DNA of 64,000 nt from Heliopora coerulea (GCA_030142905.1 JASJOG010000033.1:1302001-1366000); one strand, 5' to 3'. Shown: positions 47,501-53,648, counted from the first letter of the stretch. Made by a program: numbers and translations. The notes: generated by a model not told the origin, from the sequence alone.

Positions 47501-47826
47501 CTCATTTCTAACAGTAAACGAGATCATGAGTCCGCGCTTTGTAGATGGCTCCACTGTAGTTTCTTGGGTAGTTTTCCAACAATCTTTGGTAATTTCGCTG
47601 ATTTACGATAGTTTGCATGTATGATAATACATTGTGTACTGCTTATGATGTATCCAATTTTTGTTTTGTTTTAAGATCGTAACACGTACCTCTTTTAAAG
47701 TTAGGTTCCGATACATTTCCAATGCGATTTGATTTGTATCTTTAACTGAATACCTTGTACATTTTTTCATATTGATTAAACTGAAATTCCATGCGCTTTT
47801 GCTGTCACAAAGTCCAGTAATTGTAG
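28043..47826 (-). CDS. Class B (secretin-like) seven-transmembrane receptor, multi-exon, 5' end missing
   Basis: Eight exons (listed below) plus a probable 20-nt microexon, read from 47,826 down to 28,043, encode the end of an extracellular cysteine domain and all seven membrane helices. Class B landmarks occur in order: the histidine of TM2 (NLHKNL), cysteine before TM3 (SCNVF), NEALFLL in TM3, GWGFP in TM4, CW in ECL2, asparagine opening TM5 (INFG), PLLG in TM6, and TQG...FNGEV in TM7 with a basic helix 8. Donor and acceptor phases agree at every junction from TM1 to the stop, which chance would not give. It should act at the plasma membrane as a G-protein-coupled peptide-hormone-type receptor; the ligand is unknown. 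The signal peptide and first half of the hormone-binding domain were not found and probably lie above 47.9 kb. Introns hold DIRS, pogo-like, Penelope-like and CAGGGGC elements. Confidence 0.92.
29311..29437 (-). CDS. Receptor exon: end of ICL3, TM6, ECL3, start of TM7
   Basis: 127 nt, acceptor TTTAAAG and donor CAA then GTGAGT. Encodes KKGVKAALILMPLLGVIYL, the family B TM6 pattern with PLLG, then an extracellular loop (SNAPDWFNYL) and the start of TM7 ending in YPTQ. Enters with two bases from the previous exon, leaves in phase 0. Confidence 0.93.
29500..29605. repeat. TATG/TATA microsatellite in a receptor intron
   Basis: GTAT tetranucleotide units with TATA and TGTG variants. The Met-Tyr-Val-Cys frames over it are artefacts. 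Confidence 0.9.
29606..30902. other. Intron sequence, nothing recognised
   Basis: Part of the 5.9-kb receptor intron. AT-rich, no repeat or coding signal recognised. The minus frame 30,749-31,162 overlaps the DIRS remnant in antisense and is a shadow. Confidence 0.5.
31690..32254 (+). pseudogene. DIRS reverse transcriptase C-terminus and RNase H N-terminus, broken
   Basis: Pieces read TLGVPIAEHKVDGPGQ, then IEFLGTLLDS, typical of DIRS RT after the active site. An in-frame TAA follows PDD near 31,828, then VNEQQSLISTLNFVCKVVSP and another stop before LTRGV. RNase H begins with LFTDASGTLGFGGIF near 32,133 but in a different frame, so a frameshift separates them. The RNase H aspartate (TDAS) and glutamate (DWQEMY) are retained. 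Confidence 0.8.
32255..33532 (+). CDS. RNase H C-terminal part fused to tyrosine recombinase (DIRS)
   Basis: A 425-codon open frame, the longest in the window; the frame runs in from upstream, so this ATG is internal and not the real start. Residues 1-80: end of RNase H with the CDKQTVVSI aspartate near 25 and HVPGHQKDVADSISR near 65-79. Residues about 120-425: tyrosine recombinase with N-terminal core-binding part, catalytic Arg at about 257 (FGFLRIGEMT), a beta-hairpin Lys (KASKKDLFR), HSFR at 373-376, GRW near 397-399 and the nucleophile Tyr in YLRY (404 or 407). This is the integrase of DIRS elements, which insert a circular DNA intermediate without a DDE integrase. Its completeness contrasts with the ruined RT upstream. 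Confidence 0.9.
   Translation: MYAIVAASYVWGGQWSQKRILFYCDKQTVVSIINAKRSRSPRMTDLVQALTLQTLKYNFYFKAVHVPGHQKDVADSISRFQLTGFWRLALHADQYPQSLPETLSLLVADLHHYQVALLAQGTRRTYSNGVKQFLNFCFQFHLHKTSPILPHSETVLIYLAVFLAKTLNPDTIKVYLAVVRHFHLINGFDLPESKFSRLQYVLRGIKRVKGVTAGTHLPITLTHLSIFYRLLHSRAVPLHDELMLWATVSLAFFGFLRIGEMTCSIPFNPSTHLTKSDITFHLIGACQSQYMQVKIKASKKDLFRLTVTITIGGNGSMYCPVKAIKGYLSKCTNPSGPLFCYSNSTSLSRSHFAKELHRLLAQGGFNYSNFSGHSFRNRAATTAASRSLPHWLIQTLGRWFSGCYLRYICTPVSVLTNVSKQLITE
33750..33965. repeat. Imperfect repeats of about 58 bp downstream of the DIRS element
   Basis: Three diverged units share CCAGCTCC (or CCGCTCC) followed by AAGTGTTTGTCC. They may be part of the DIRS terminal structure or an independent tandem repeat. 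Confidence 0.45.
34187..35129. mobile_element. 943-bp pogo/Tigger-like non-autonomous element
   Basis: Starts CAGTAGAACCTGTATATAAC and ends with the inverted GTTATATACAGGTTCCACTG, flanked by TA on both sides (34,185-34,186 and 35,130-35,131), as expected for a mariner/pogo-type insertion at TA. Internal copies of GGCCGCTTAATA-type sequence line both ends. The 73-codon plus frame at 34,531-34,752 has no transposase motif, so the element depends on a transposase elsewhere. It lies in the same receptor intron as the DIRS element. Confidence 0.85.
35373..35458 (-). CDS. Receptor exon: TM5 and ICL3
   Basis: 86 nt, acceptor ATTTCAG and donor AAA then GTAAGT. Reads INFGTLIYVVYVLIQKLRKS then ITSELLRL: the TM5 asparagine followed by a hydrophobic helix and the basic intracellular loop 3 used for G-protein contact. 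Phase 0 entry; two bases carried forward. Confidence 0.92.
35985..36095 (-). repeat. tRNA-derived SINE-like repeat
   Basis: On the minus strand CTCGGTAGCTCAATTGTTAG is a good tRNA A box, and TTTGGGGCTCAGAAATCG follows about 70 bases later, as in the 9.2-kb copy. The B box region (TTCGGGTCGGTC) is weak. Confidence 0.6.
36200..36740. repeat. G/C-run bounded repeat remnant
   Basis: AAATCCTGGGGGGGATCGGGG on the left and ACCCCCACTTTTAGGAAG on the right look like ends of a diverged element of the GGGGCGGATCC-type terminus class. A 13-base poly-C run sits at about 36,286-36,298. Boundaries are uncertain. Confidence 0.3.
37515..37625 (+). repeat. tRNA-derived SINE-like repeat
   Basis: TCTTGGTAGCTCAAAACTTAG resembles an A box, GCAGGTTCATCTCC a B box, and the following GAACTTGACGAACGTTTA matches the tail of the 9.2-kb copy. 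A diverged third member of that family. Confidence 0.55.
37801..37870 (-). CDS. Receptor exon: ECL2 and start of TM5
   Basis: 70 nt, acceptor TTTAAAG and donor CTG then GTGAGT. Encodes CWTNEKDSYYMFVLYGPMTL then ILL. The opening CW is the ECL2 cysteine that pairs with the cysteine before TM3 in class B receptors, and GP is the usual TM5 entry. One base completes the previous codon. Confidence 0.92.
38283..38327 (-). ncRNA. Degenerate hammerhead-like motif in the left PLE terminus
   Basis: The inverted copy of the right-end motif: CTGAAGA and the stem II arms (GACTTT/AAAGTC) are kept, but the conserved GAAA reads AAAA, so it should be inactive. Confidence 0.4.
38402..39590 (+). pseudogene. Penelope-like reverse transcriptase, 5'-truncated
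   Basis: Open in one frame from just after TAA near 38,400 to about 39,570. Motifs in order: AHGLPKTHK (PLE motif ahead of RT1), PIIDTINTPHYNVGK, FVSFDVESLFTNVPL (RT with catalytic Asp), GVSMGSSLGPVLANI, and YVDDTHLL with the catalytic Asp pair, then FTVDTFPDGNIHFLDIKI. The enzyme would copy element RNA into DNA at the target. A one-base frameshift near 39,570 separates it from the endonuclease domain. No ATG exists at the start of the open region, consistent with 5' truncation. Confidence 0.88.
39602..39994 (+). CDS. GIY-YIG endonuclease domain of the Penelope-like element
   Basis: Continues the RT protein in a shifted frame. Reads FVYQITCPGCNKTYIGKTDR, where YQI and TYIG are the GIY-YIG halves with the CxxC zinc-knuckle-like insertion typical of PLEs, then LPEHSTQHNTSAVAQHFLEC (His and Glu of the active-site region) and ends SKELNLFI then TAG. 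PLE GIY-YIG domains nick the target for primed reverse transcription. Intact within itself; split from RT by the frameshift. Confidence 0.88.
   Translation: MSRNNFVYQITCPGCNKTYIGKTDRCLHKGLPEHSTQHNTSAVAQHFLECEHAHFINDLYDQYDRLNDPPSSSNISTSIKNLIFNNYKILYTSKSTNTNKLLIIEALHIKFNKPELNSGLKASKELNLFI
40145..40295 (+). repeat. Right terminal repeat of the PLE, with hammerhead motif
   Basis: Reverse complement of 38,181-38,340 with about 95% identity by eye. It contains the hammerhead-like motif at 40,159-40,201 and ends TTTTGAAG at the target duplication. Confidence 0.85.
40159..40201 (+). ncRNA. Minimal hammerhead-like ribozyme motif
   Basis: TTCTGT (stem I 5'), CTGAAGA, a 6-bp stem II (GACTTT/AAAGTC), GAAA, TA, then GCAGAG (stem I 3'). 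TTCTGT pairs with GCAGAG over six positions including two G-U pairs. Stem III is reduced to nothing (GAAA directly followed by TA), and one extra U lies before stem II. Such reduced motifs are known from PLEs and are thought to work as dimers; activity here is unproven. Confidence 0.55.
40371..41584 (+). CDS. Candidate two-exon gene inside a receptor intron, product unknown
   Basis: Exon 1 (40,371-40,565) starts ATG and runs 65 codons to a donor (GCG then GTAGGT). Exon 2 (41,504-41,584) follows an acceptor ACGACAG, gives 26 codons (DRDGLERTISKYLAALTDMG and a short tail) and stops at TGA. Both junctions are phase 0. The composition looks natural (KFEQEVVQNGVKLITTILSN), but I recognise no domain. 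An in-frame TGA stands immediately before the ATG. It begins 75 bp downstream of the PLE and is antisense to the receptor. It could be an unidentified nested gene, the 3' end of one interrupted by the PLE, or chance. Confidence 0.3.
41820..41895 (-). CDS. Receptor exon: TM4
   Basis: 76 nt, acceptor TTTTTAG and donor CTGCT then GTAAGA. With one base from the previous exon it reads GFPAFLTFAIYVPVMLTILD then QEKRL, completing the class B GWGFP motif across the intron. Two bases are carried into the ECL2 exon. Confidence 0.92.
42039..42058. repeat. 20-bp palindrome GTAACTTCGTGCGAAGTTAC
   Basis: Nine-base perfect arms around a TG centre inside an intron. No function is assignable; a shorter GTAACGTTAC palindrome occurs near 42,186. 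Confidence 0.7.
42753..42887. mobile_element. 135-bp miniature PLE terminus pair
   Basis: Starts AAAAACCATAACTAGCCGAC and then AATTTCAAAAAGTAAAG; the right end is the inverted form (CTTTACTTTTTGAAATTGTC, then GGCTGGCTATGGTTTTT). The same 20-bp outer end and TTCAAAAAGTA block begin the 38.16-kb Penelope-like element, so this is the inverted terminus pair of that family with the interior gone. Confidence 0.7.
43133..43235. repeat. GATAAT/GACAAT microsatellite
   Basis: Imperfect 6-mer and 3-mer repeats of GATAAT with GACAAT variants, in a receptor intron. Confidence 0.9.
43834..43984 (-). CDS. Receptor exon: ECL1, TM3, ICL2, start of TM4
   Basis: 151 nt, acceptor TTTTTAG and donor TGGG then GTAAGT. 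Begins TSCNVFWVLNRYFAVSEVTW, giving the conserved cysteine ahead of TM3, continues MLNEALFLLKLLFRTFD (the class B E in the VEGLYL position) and ends FFAFGWG at TM4. Phase 0 entry. This is the most diagnostic single exon of the gene. Confidence 0.94.
44032..44546. mobile_element. Non-autonomous DNA element, CAGGGGCGGAT termini
   Basis: Starts CAGGGGGCGGATTTAGACGG; the right end is the inverted AATCCGCCCCTG. The flanks TGTTT (left) and TGTTC (right) are a near 5-bp target duplication. 515 bp, no coding frame. Ends and duplication length resemble the 26.1-kb element. Confidence 0.7.
45442..45544 (-). CDS. Receptor exon: ICL1 and TM2
   Basis: 103 nt, acceptor CTTATAG and donor AAG then GTCAGT. 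Reads DSKNVRFNLHKNLICAFFLR then VVTFFVDHYGNLGK; RxNLHKNL matches the class B ICL1/TM2 pattern with its conserved histidine. The first base completes the ATG codon begun in the TM1 exon. Phase 0 exit. Confidence 0.92.
46278..46331 (-). CDS. Receptor exon: TM1
   Basis: Only 54 nt, acceptor ATATTCAG and donor TAT then GTAAGT. Encodes WVSLSFMVPSLIIIFYF plus the start of Met: a hydrophobic helix with the SLS start usual for class B TM1. Entry phase (two bases needed) and exit phase fit the neighbouring exons. Confidence 0.82.
46425..46672. repeat. 250-bp purine-rich (GGAA/GAAG) tract
   Basis: An almost purely A/G plus strand with irregular GAAGGAAGG and GGGAGG units. The long Ser/Pro/Phe/Leu frames on the complement are artefacts. 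It lies in an intron between the TM1 exon and the extracellular exon; such polypurine tracts can form triplexes. Confidence 0.9.
46861..46880 (-). CDS. Probable 20-nt receptor microexon
   Basis: GTTATCGATCAGCGGGGCAT sits between TTTCAGAG and GTGAGA. Starting in phase 0 and leaving two bases, it exactly bridges the extracellular exon (phase 0 exit) and the TM1 exon (two bases needed), giving VIDQRGI just before TM1. The acceptor is ambiguous (CAG or CAGAG), and another exon could do the same job. Confidence 0.45.
47690..47826 (-). CDS. Receptor exon: end of extracellular cysteine domain and linker to TM1
   Basis: 137 nt, acceptor TTATTGTCAG and donor GAG then GTACGT. Reads TITGLCDSKSAWNFSLINMK, then KCTRYSV and a polar linker ending NLTLKE. 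The C..W.....C spacing and N-glycosylation-like NFS and NLT sites fit the last part of the class B hormone-receptor domain. It needs one base from an upstream exon that I could not locate. Confidence 0.65.
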
Positions 47827-48344
47827 CTGACAATAAAAAAAGAGTAAAAACTGCATGATATTTTGCTATATTACAGCTTAAACTAGAAACACAAAAGAGT
47901 AACAACTCCTTGCCCACCTTTCCATCACATCCTGCAAGAATAGGGACAAAGTTAATGGGCTATTTAGGTTGGAAAAAAAGACTAAAATTTAAACGACAAA
48001 TTCCTCTTATTAGAATTGGAAGCTGATAAAAGTCAAGTGTGAGCCAAAAGTCATCATAAAGCGATGAAAGTTAATAATTACAAGTGAAAAATTACCCACT
48101 ACCTTTGTATCCCCTACCCTATTCAAACTCTCGTCCCTCGGCAGTGTAGTTGAGAGAACTGCGGAGGAGCTTACCATGAATAGCTTTCAAAGCAAAAACA
48201 AACATAAAATAGTCATTCTACTGATGAGAATTTGAACTTTTTGTTTGATAGAAATAGTAAAGAAAACCAAAAAGAAAAAAGTCAAGAACAAGCTTACAAC
48301 ATAAAATACAAAAGGAAAAATGTTATGAGAAGAGGCCAGTGCTG

Positions 48345-48430
48345 AAGGCAGGACTTGAACCCAGGACTTTAGAATTTGCAAACAATTATTGCAGGGTTTA
48401 GAACATTTGGCGACTGAACCATTATAGTTC
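48345..48430 (-). repeat. tRNA-like sequence with B box
   Basis: On the minus strand CTGGGTTCAAGTCCTGCC is a good B box, and AACTATAATGGTTCAGTCG lies about 75 bases upstream at A-box position. The acceptor stem does not pair, so it is a SINE head or tRNA pseudogene, not a working tRNA. Confidence 0.5.
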
Positions 48431-49699
48431 CTCCTAGGGAGCATCTAGAGGTGCGGTTGGCGGGTTCGCAACCCCCCTTTTTGTGGAAGATCTTATGTGC
48501 GCCTTGATAGCGACAGTTTTTTGCCCTCATCCTGCAAAGGCATTTAGATCTACTTCACTCGAAACAATCAAAATCATCTCGACAATGCCTTGACCCTTCC
48601 CTCCAACCCCTGCCCTTTGAAAATCCTGGTTACTCCCCTGTACTGTGGCTAATTTGTTATATCTGAACTAATGGTCACTATGGTTAAGCTATAACTTTGT
48701 TTTCATGAAACGAAAAACGTTTAGCAATTATTTACCTCAACGGCTTATGAAATACGATTAAATCTGTTTTCAAAAATTAAATAATACGCGCCCTGATCAA
48801 AGAAGTTTGCTTCATCTATCGTCGGGACTGGCTGGGCAAAATTAAAAAATTTCGGAATGTTCGAAACAAGTCTTCGGAAGAACAAAGAAACGACAACGAC
48901 TTCAAGCACGACAGTTCATTCATTTGTTTGTCCGAAAACCGAGCTGGTTAAATAATTTTACTATTAACCGTAGTTTATGGTGGCTCCAATGGAAGTTCAC
49001 GATTGGTAAAAGTTTCGGTTGACAAACAATGGCCATACACAGCAATTTTCGACATTATTTCTAAAACTACATCTTTATAGAAGAAAAATTATTTGTATTG
49101 TTCCTTTTCTCCACTGCACCGGTTTGACTTCATTAATTTTCAGTTGCTAGTTTAAATAATTTGAACACCTGCCGCTCAACTGAGTTTCACTCAACAACTC
49201 TGCCTTTCGTACTCCGTTTGTACGGAGCCTGATTAGTTTGCGTTCAAACCATCGTTAATTTAAATTTAAGCCTTCACAGAGCTTAATCAGTTTATGTTCG
49301 GTTTCGTTCTCGCCACTTTTTCAATCTCTTTTTTCAATGGTGTTCGTTTTCTTGTTTTATTTCCATAGCGATAAGAATTATTTATTCACCTATAGAAAGC
49401 AATTTTCACGCACAAATTTGACTTGCTTACTTTGGCCACTTCTCGACTTAGTGGCGTTCTCAAGCTCGAAACTTTAGGTTCAATATCCGACGTATCAATT
49501 CCAAGAACCTCTTCAAGTTCAAGGTATGCACTTTCTCGTTTTTCACTGTTGTGGTTGTCCTCATTAAAAATGTCCCACAAACAACTTTGCTTTTGGAATC
49601 TGTCGACTGAGGTGATCGATTTAGATTCGCTTTTACTTTCCCCTAATTCCTTACTAAATTCTTACTAAAATCATGTGAGTTGTGCAGTTGCAGTGCGCT

Positions 49700-49935
49700 T
49701 GCGCGTGTTTAACAAAGTTGAGAGAGGGTGTCAAACGGCTTCAAGATTGGGAGAACAATAGAAATGCTATGATGATGTTGAGATAAAGTTTAAACGAAAT
49801 CAAACTCTTCTCAACATGTCTGAACACACTCCGATATTGTTGAGAAGGGGTGTCAAACGGCCCCAATATCGGCTCTCAACAAATGTTGAGAGAATGTCGA
49901 AACAAATGTTGAGACTGTTTAACAGGGGTTTTATT
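49700..49935. repeat. Repeat with internal GAGAGGGTGTCAAACGGC motifs
   Basis: TGAGAGAGGGTGTCAAACGGC (49,720) recurs as TGAGAAGGGGTGTCAAACGGC (49,842), with several TGTTGAGA units and GTTTAAC-type segments at both sides. It looks like a MITE or satellite fragment; ends are not clear. Confidence 0.45.
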
Positions 49936-50701
49936 ATCACACTAACTTGCAGGCCTTACGAGCCGCGAAATTTTGCTCTCTTAGTCACCTCCAGCGTAAA
50001 TGGACTCCACGCCTGTACAGCCTCCAATGCAGGCTAAGATCCGTCGAGTTCAGTGCCCACACTCGCACCGCACTTCGAGGGGTGGGCGAGGGGGCCAACG
50101 ATATAAAGCATGGCATAAAACAATTATATTATGTTTGGTCATGTTAAAATGTACTATACGGTAGTAATGTACTGTACAGTATTGCATAATATTGTATTGC
50201 ATTGAACTAAGCTGAATTGTTCTGTATTGTAATATATAGGATTATATTTATCCTAGACATCATGGATCCTTCATATGTTTTATTTCGTCAGCTGTTGACA
50301 TGAGGTGCATCGTTGATAATCAATTGAGGTGTATGCTTACCATTAGGGTAAAAGTAAGGTTCGGGGCACCTTGCCTTCCTGGTTTTCGTAGGACATGTTT
50401 CATGCCAGCAGAAATATTTAAGAAACGATGCTCGACACTTTTTAACACCGGGGCCTGGAACCGAGCGAAGAAAAGTACAATCAGTTACGTTAGCAATTAG
50501 GTCAAGTCAATAAAATTAAGAATGAGGACAAAAAAAAATATTTAAAGTTGGTGTATATGTCATGGCCAATATTGTAGTAGACGTAATGCGAAAACAAGCA
50601 AAAAATTCAGAGCCAAGAGCAAAAAGACTAGAAAAAGAAAAGCAACTGATGAAAATAGGTAAGCGTATGACAAATAGTATAAATTCATTTTGCAACTGAA
50701 A

Positions 50702-50709
50702 TATGTATA

Positions 50710-50751
<42 letters not shown>

Positions 50752-50950
50752 TACATATATACATATATACATATATACATATATACATATATACATATAT
50801 ACATATATACATATCCACATATCCACATATCCACATATCCACATATCCACATATCCACATATCCACATATCCACATATCTACATATCCACATATCTACAT
50901 ATCCACATATCCACATATCTATATCTATATATCTATATATCTATATATAT
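50702..50950. repeat. Compound 8-bp microsatellite with ordered variant blocks
   Basis: An (AT)n start is followed by about nine ATATATAC units, then about thirteen ATATCCAC units with ATATCTAC interspersed, then ATATCTAT. The unit stays 8 bp while the sequence changes in blocks. Frames through it on both strands are false. Confidence 0.95.
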
Positions 50951-51051
50951 CAAAAGTATGATCGAACACAAGTATCGATTATAAAGAAAATGGTATGACA
51001 AAAAGAAGATCAATGTAGAAATAATCACTCGTTCGGTTCAAATAAATAATT

Positions 51052-51182
51052 TCACACACAAACGTTTTCGCTTCTACAAGCTCTTCATGTGTGGGATTAT
51101 TCGAGTGGTTAGGTTCCTTTTATGCTTACATTTACGTCAATCTACTGTTATGTTAATTATTTTGTCTATTTACAGAAAATTT
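51052..51182 (-). mobile_element. Penelope-like element 3' tail
   Basis: Reverse complement matches the plus-strand tail at about 58,960-59,097: shared TTAACATAACAGTAGA, TGACGTAA and the hammerhead-like end (AAGAGCTT...GCGAAAACGTTTGTGTG). No coding remnant accompanies this copy. The compound microsatellite lies about 100 bp beyond its end. Confidence 0.65.
51055..51094 (-). ncRNA. Hammerhead-like motif, one core base changed
   Basis: Stem I CCACAC/GTGTGT, core ATGAAGA (first C of CTGANGA replaced by A), stem II GCTT/AAGC, then GAAAACGTTT with palindromic AACGTT as a minimal stem III. The C-to-A change should inactivate it. Confidence 0.45.
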
Positions 51183-51238
51183 TTCCTGCATTGCGTCATC
51201 ACGTATATATGAATATTTTCAATATTATAGCTTATATA

Positions 51239-52651
51239 TAGGGGCGAGCAAAAAAAAGTGGCCATCCTAAATAATTATGGTTAACGTAACATAATCATCA
51301 CAAGATGAACAGACGTGGTTAAGAATGATCGTTTTAGGATGCATGTGTCTAAGCAATTTCAAATATCATCTCAAATCTTAATTTTAATGACCGATTTTTG
51401 AAATTCACAAACGTTACGCAGTTTTTAATTATATTATAGTTTACAAATTCGTGGCACATCTCTGATGTCCTTCATTTTGACTCTAATGAAGTTGTTCGCA
51501 CAATCGCCAATAAAGTTTATTTACAAAGTACTACAGGCAACAACAGTAACTCAAGTACATACCCAGTGTATGTACCATTCAATACCTAGCTGGCACCCTC
51601 TTCAATTTGATCACAGCTTTGCATAAACGAGGCATGCTTTCAATAAGCTGATGCAAGTATTCTTTGGTGATTGTTTGAAATCCATTTTTGATTACTGCAA
51701 AAAGTTCGTTTTCATTTTCCAACTTTTGGTCTTTTATTAATCAGTCCAACTCAGCCCATAAATTCTCAATGGGATTTAGGAGAACCCATCCCCATTCATC
51801 AATATTCCCACTAATGTGCTCACGACCAGATGATAATCGCGGTAAACGATTCTTCTCACTCCCAAATGGTTTCTCAGATTTTTTCTCCATTTGAATTCTC
51901 TCTTTCAAGAGGTGATTTATGGTTTTGGCGGAAAATTTGATCCCTGTCTGAGCTTCTAGTTTATCAGCTAGCTGATGTTTGGTTGGGGTGCCTGATTTGG
52001 ACGTTTTAATAATTAAACGGTCGCTTCGATTGGTAGTTTCCATCCAGAACCAAGATCATGACTGCAATCTCCACTCAATTTACCTCAATGCAAAGTTCTT
52101 GTTTTGTTTTTTTTTTCCCAGAACAGGTCGATGTGAATTTTTTTTGAAACTGTACATGTGGTAACTCCAGCTTAAAGCAATCCAAGAATTTCATGATTCC
52201 TTCTAATTTTCATCTCAGATTTCTCGGTGCCGACTTTTTTAAGTCCCTTATTAGCCACATCACTTTCACATAAAACCTCAACGAAAACGTTCAAAATTGC
52301 ACATGTAACTGGTTTTTTGGCTAATAATGTTTTGTACTTAAGTTATCAACTAAATATTGTAGGATGCGCAATATTTTGATAATTTTATGGACAAGTTCAT
52401 ATCATCCAATTTGTAAGAAATAGGAGAAAATGCACTATGTTTAGCAGAAGACATTATCATAAAAAGTATTAAGAATTGACGTGTGTTCCATGCCAGCACT
52501 TAAAATTAGTATGTCAAAAGCTTTTTAATCAGATCTCCAAGAAAGCTTTTAAAAAAATATACGGTTTTCTTTCATTTCTGTTCTTCCAGTGACAGTTATA
52601 TCAAATTGACTATATTTTTGACGATGGCCACTGTTTTTTGCCCACCTCCTG
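51239..52651 (-). mobile_element. Tc1/mariner-like element, internally deleted
   Basis: A left end TAGGGGCGAGCAAAAAAAAG and then TGGCCATC is matched by a right end whose complement reads CAGGAGGTGGGCAAAAAACA and GTGGCCATC; TA flanks both sides (51,237-51,238 and 52,652-52,653). About 1.41 kb. The transposase gene on the minus strand has lost its catalytic centre (next entry). Confidence 0.85.
51741..52043 (-). pseudogene. Tc1-like transposase remnant, helix-turn-helix joined to the end of the DDE domain
   Basis: The first ~60 residues form the DNA-binding part (TPTKHQLADKLEAQTGIKFS...TINHLLKER). After about residue 70 it jumps to DEWGWVLLNPIENLWAELD, the segment that normally follows the third catalytic acidic residue. 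The DDE core between is missing, so the product could bind DNA but not transpose. Length 100 residues against about 340 for intact Tc1 proteins. Confidence 0.85.
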
Positions 52652-52681
52652 TATATATATATAAATACTACTTCCAAGTGA

Positions 52682-52945
52682 ATCGAACCCATACCAGGAA
52701 AGTAGAGAAAAACTCTACTTGACCGCCTCCTTCGGTTTACTAATCCGACGCTCTACCTACATTGCTACAAGGCCAAGCCGGGAGAAGGCCATCGGATGAT
52801 GGTATTTGATATTTCCAAACACTAGTTTCTTCCATATCGGCACAGACTCGGACTTTAGAACTCGGAAGTTTACTTGGACTAGTAAACCGAAGGTCGCGGG
52901 TTCAAATCCCAGCCGCGGTCAAGTAGAGTTTATCTATAAAAAAAG

Positions 52946-52960
<15 letters not shown>
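52682..52960. repeat. Two tRNA-derived SINE heads in opposite orientation
   Basis: On the minus strand (about 52,775 to 52,685) GTAGGTAGAGC is an A box, TTAGTAAACCGAAGG an anticodon arm and GGGTTCGATTCA a B box. On the plus strand (about 52,868-52,930) ACTAGTAAACCGAAGG is followed by GCGGGTTCAAATCCCAGCCG, an excellent B box, and the same GGTCAAGTAGAG tail. The anticodon arm resembles tRNA-Thr(AGT); neither copy is a complete tRNA. Confidence 0.65.

Positions 52961-52978
<18 letters not shown>
52949..52978. repeat. (AT)n tract
   Basis: About 14 AT units directly before the PLE endonuclease fragment, bounding that fragment on its 5' side. Confidence 0.9.
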
Positions 52979-52980
<2 letters not shown>

Positions 52981-52983
52981 AGT

Positions 52984-53396
52984 GTAATCACTGCATAGGA
53001 ATGACGGCAAACTCTTTTAAAGAACGCTACAGAAATCGCTTAAAATCATTCAATAGCAAGAAATATGCAAACGAAACCGAACTGTCGAACTACGTTTGAG
53101 AGTTAAAGAAAAAGAAAAAACCCTTCTCAATCAATTGGTCTACCGTGAAACAAGCGGCAGCCTACTCAGCAGGAGCTGATCGGTGCAACTTATGCCTGGA
53201 AGAAAATCTTGCCATCATGAAAGCTGATAAAAGAAACCTTCTTAATAAACGCTCAGGATTGATTTCAATGTGTCGCCACTAGAGCAGTCTGCTGTCACAT
53301 AAACAGCAGAGACGCAAAAAGAACTCACTCAGTTGCCTGAAGATCGCGAACAGCGCGAAACTCAGAGTAGCGACGAAAAGGACATCCTGTATCTTA

Positions 53397-53398
<2 letters not shown>
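52984..53398 (+). mobile_element. 5'-truncated Penelope-like element: GIY-YIG C-terminus plus 3' tail
   Basis: Coding remnant 52,984-53,282 reads CIGMTANSFKERYRNRLKSF, then YANETELSNYV, an in-frame TGA at 53,097-53,099, then RCNLCLEENLAIMKADKRNL and ends at TAG. This is the C-terminal half of a PLE GIY-YIG domain (second Cys pair and the Glu/Lys-rich end). The non-coding tail follows with the hammerhead-like motif, and (AT)n tracts bound both sides. Confidence 0.8.
53332..53374 (+). ncRNA. Hammerhead-like ribozyme motif in a PLE tail
   Basis: GTTGC (stem I 5'), CTGAAGA, stem II CGC/GCG, GAAA, short stem III CTCAGAG, TA, GCGAC (stem I 3', one G-U pair with GTTGC). Core bases are all present; one extra unpaired U precedes stem II. 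Confidence 0.6.

Positions 53399-53433
<35 letters not shown>
53399..53433. repeat. (AT)n tract
   Basis: About 17 AT units at the 3' boundary of the preceding PLE tail. Confidence 0.9.
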
Positions 53434-53436
<3 letters not shown>

Positions 53437-53500
53437 ACGATCAGTTTCTATATTGACTTTATGTAGAGTGCTCAATATCTTGTAAGATAGAGCAGATAAA

Positions 53501-53648
53501 TGAAATGAATAAGCTTAAAATTCTGGGTTGTTACTCAGAGTTTGTTACACAGTTGTCTGCTGATCGTCCAAAGAGACGTGAAACTCTGAGTAACAACCCA
53601 GAATTTTAAGTTTATTCATTTCATATATATATATATATATATATATAC
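53501..53648. mobile_element. Inverted pair of PLE 3' tails
   Basis: Arms 53,501-53,543 and 53,581-53,623 are near-perfect reverse complements (AAAATTCTGGGTTGTTACTC in the left arm). The right arm ends a hammerhead-like motif and is followed by (AT)n at 53,624-53,648. Confidence 0.75.
53552..53597 (+). ncRNA. Hammerhead-like motif with changed core, stem I covariation
   Basis: GTTGT (stem I 5'), CTGCTGA (A6 changed to C), stem II CGTC/GACG, GAAA, CTCTGAG stem III, TA, ACAAC (stem I 3'). GTTGT/ACAAC pair perfectly, unlike the GTTGC/GCAAC of the 58.7-kb copy, so both sides changed together. Confidence 0.5.

Larger units (their letters stand above)
47827..50160. other. Presumed first intron(s) of the receptor; repeats and no recognised exon
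   Basis: The missing extracellular exons should lie here or farther right. A minus frame at 49,386-49,650 (LWDIFNEDNHNSEKR..LELEEVLGIDTSDIEPK) ends at GCCAAA then GTAAGC, but its phase does not match the next receptor exon and no acceptor is clear. 48,440-48,640 resembles a GGGTTCGC/CAGGGGAG-ended repeat remnant. Confidence 0.4.

Noticed and set aside
49386..49650. Minus frame ending at a GTAAGC donor, considered as an upstream receptor exon
   Set aside because: Its exit phase (0) does not match the one base needed by the next receptor exon, and it lacks the Cys and Trp pattern of the hormone-receptor domain.
50516..50998. Five or more long frames on both strands around 50.5-51.0 kb
   Set aside because: They are translations of the 8-bp microsatellite array, repeating Met-Trp-Ile-Cys-Gly-Tyr or Thr-Tyr-Pro-His units.
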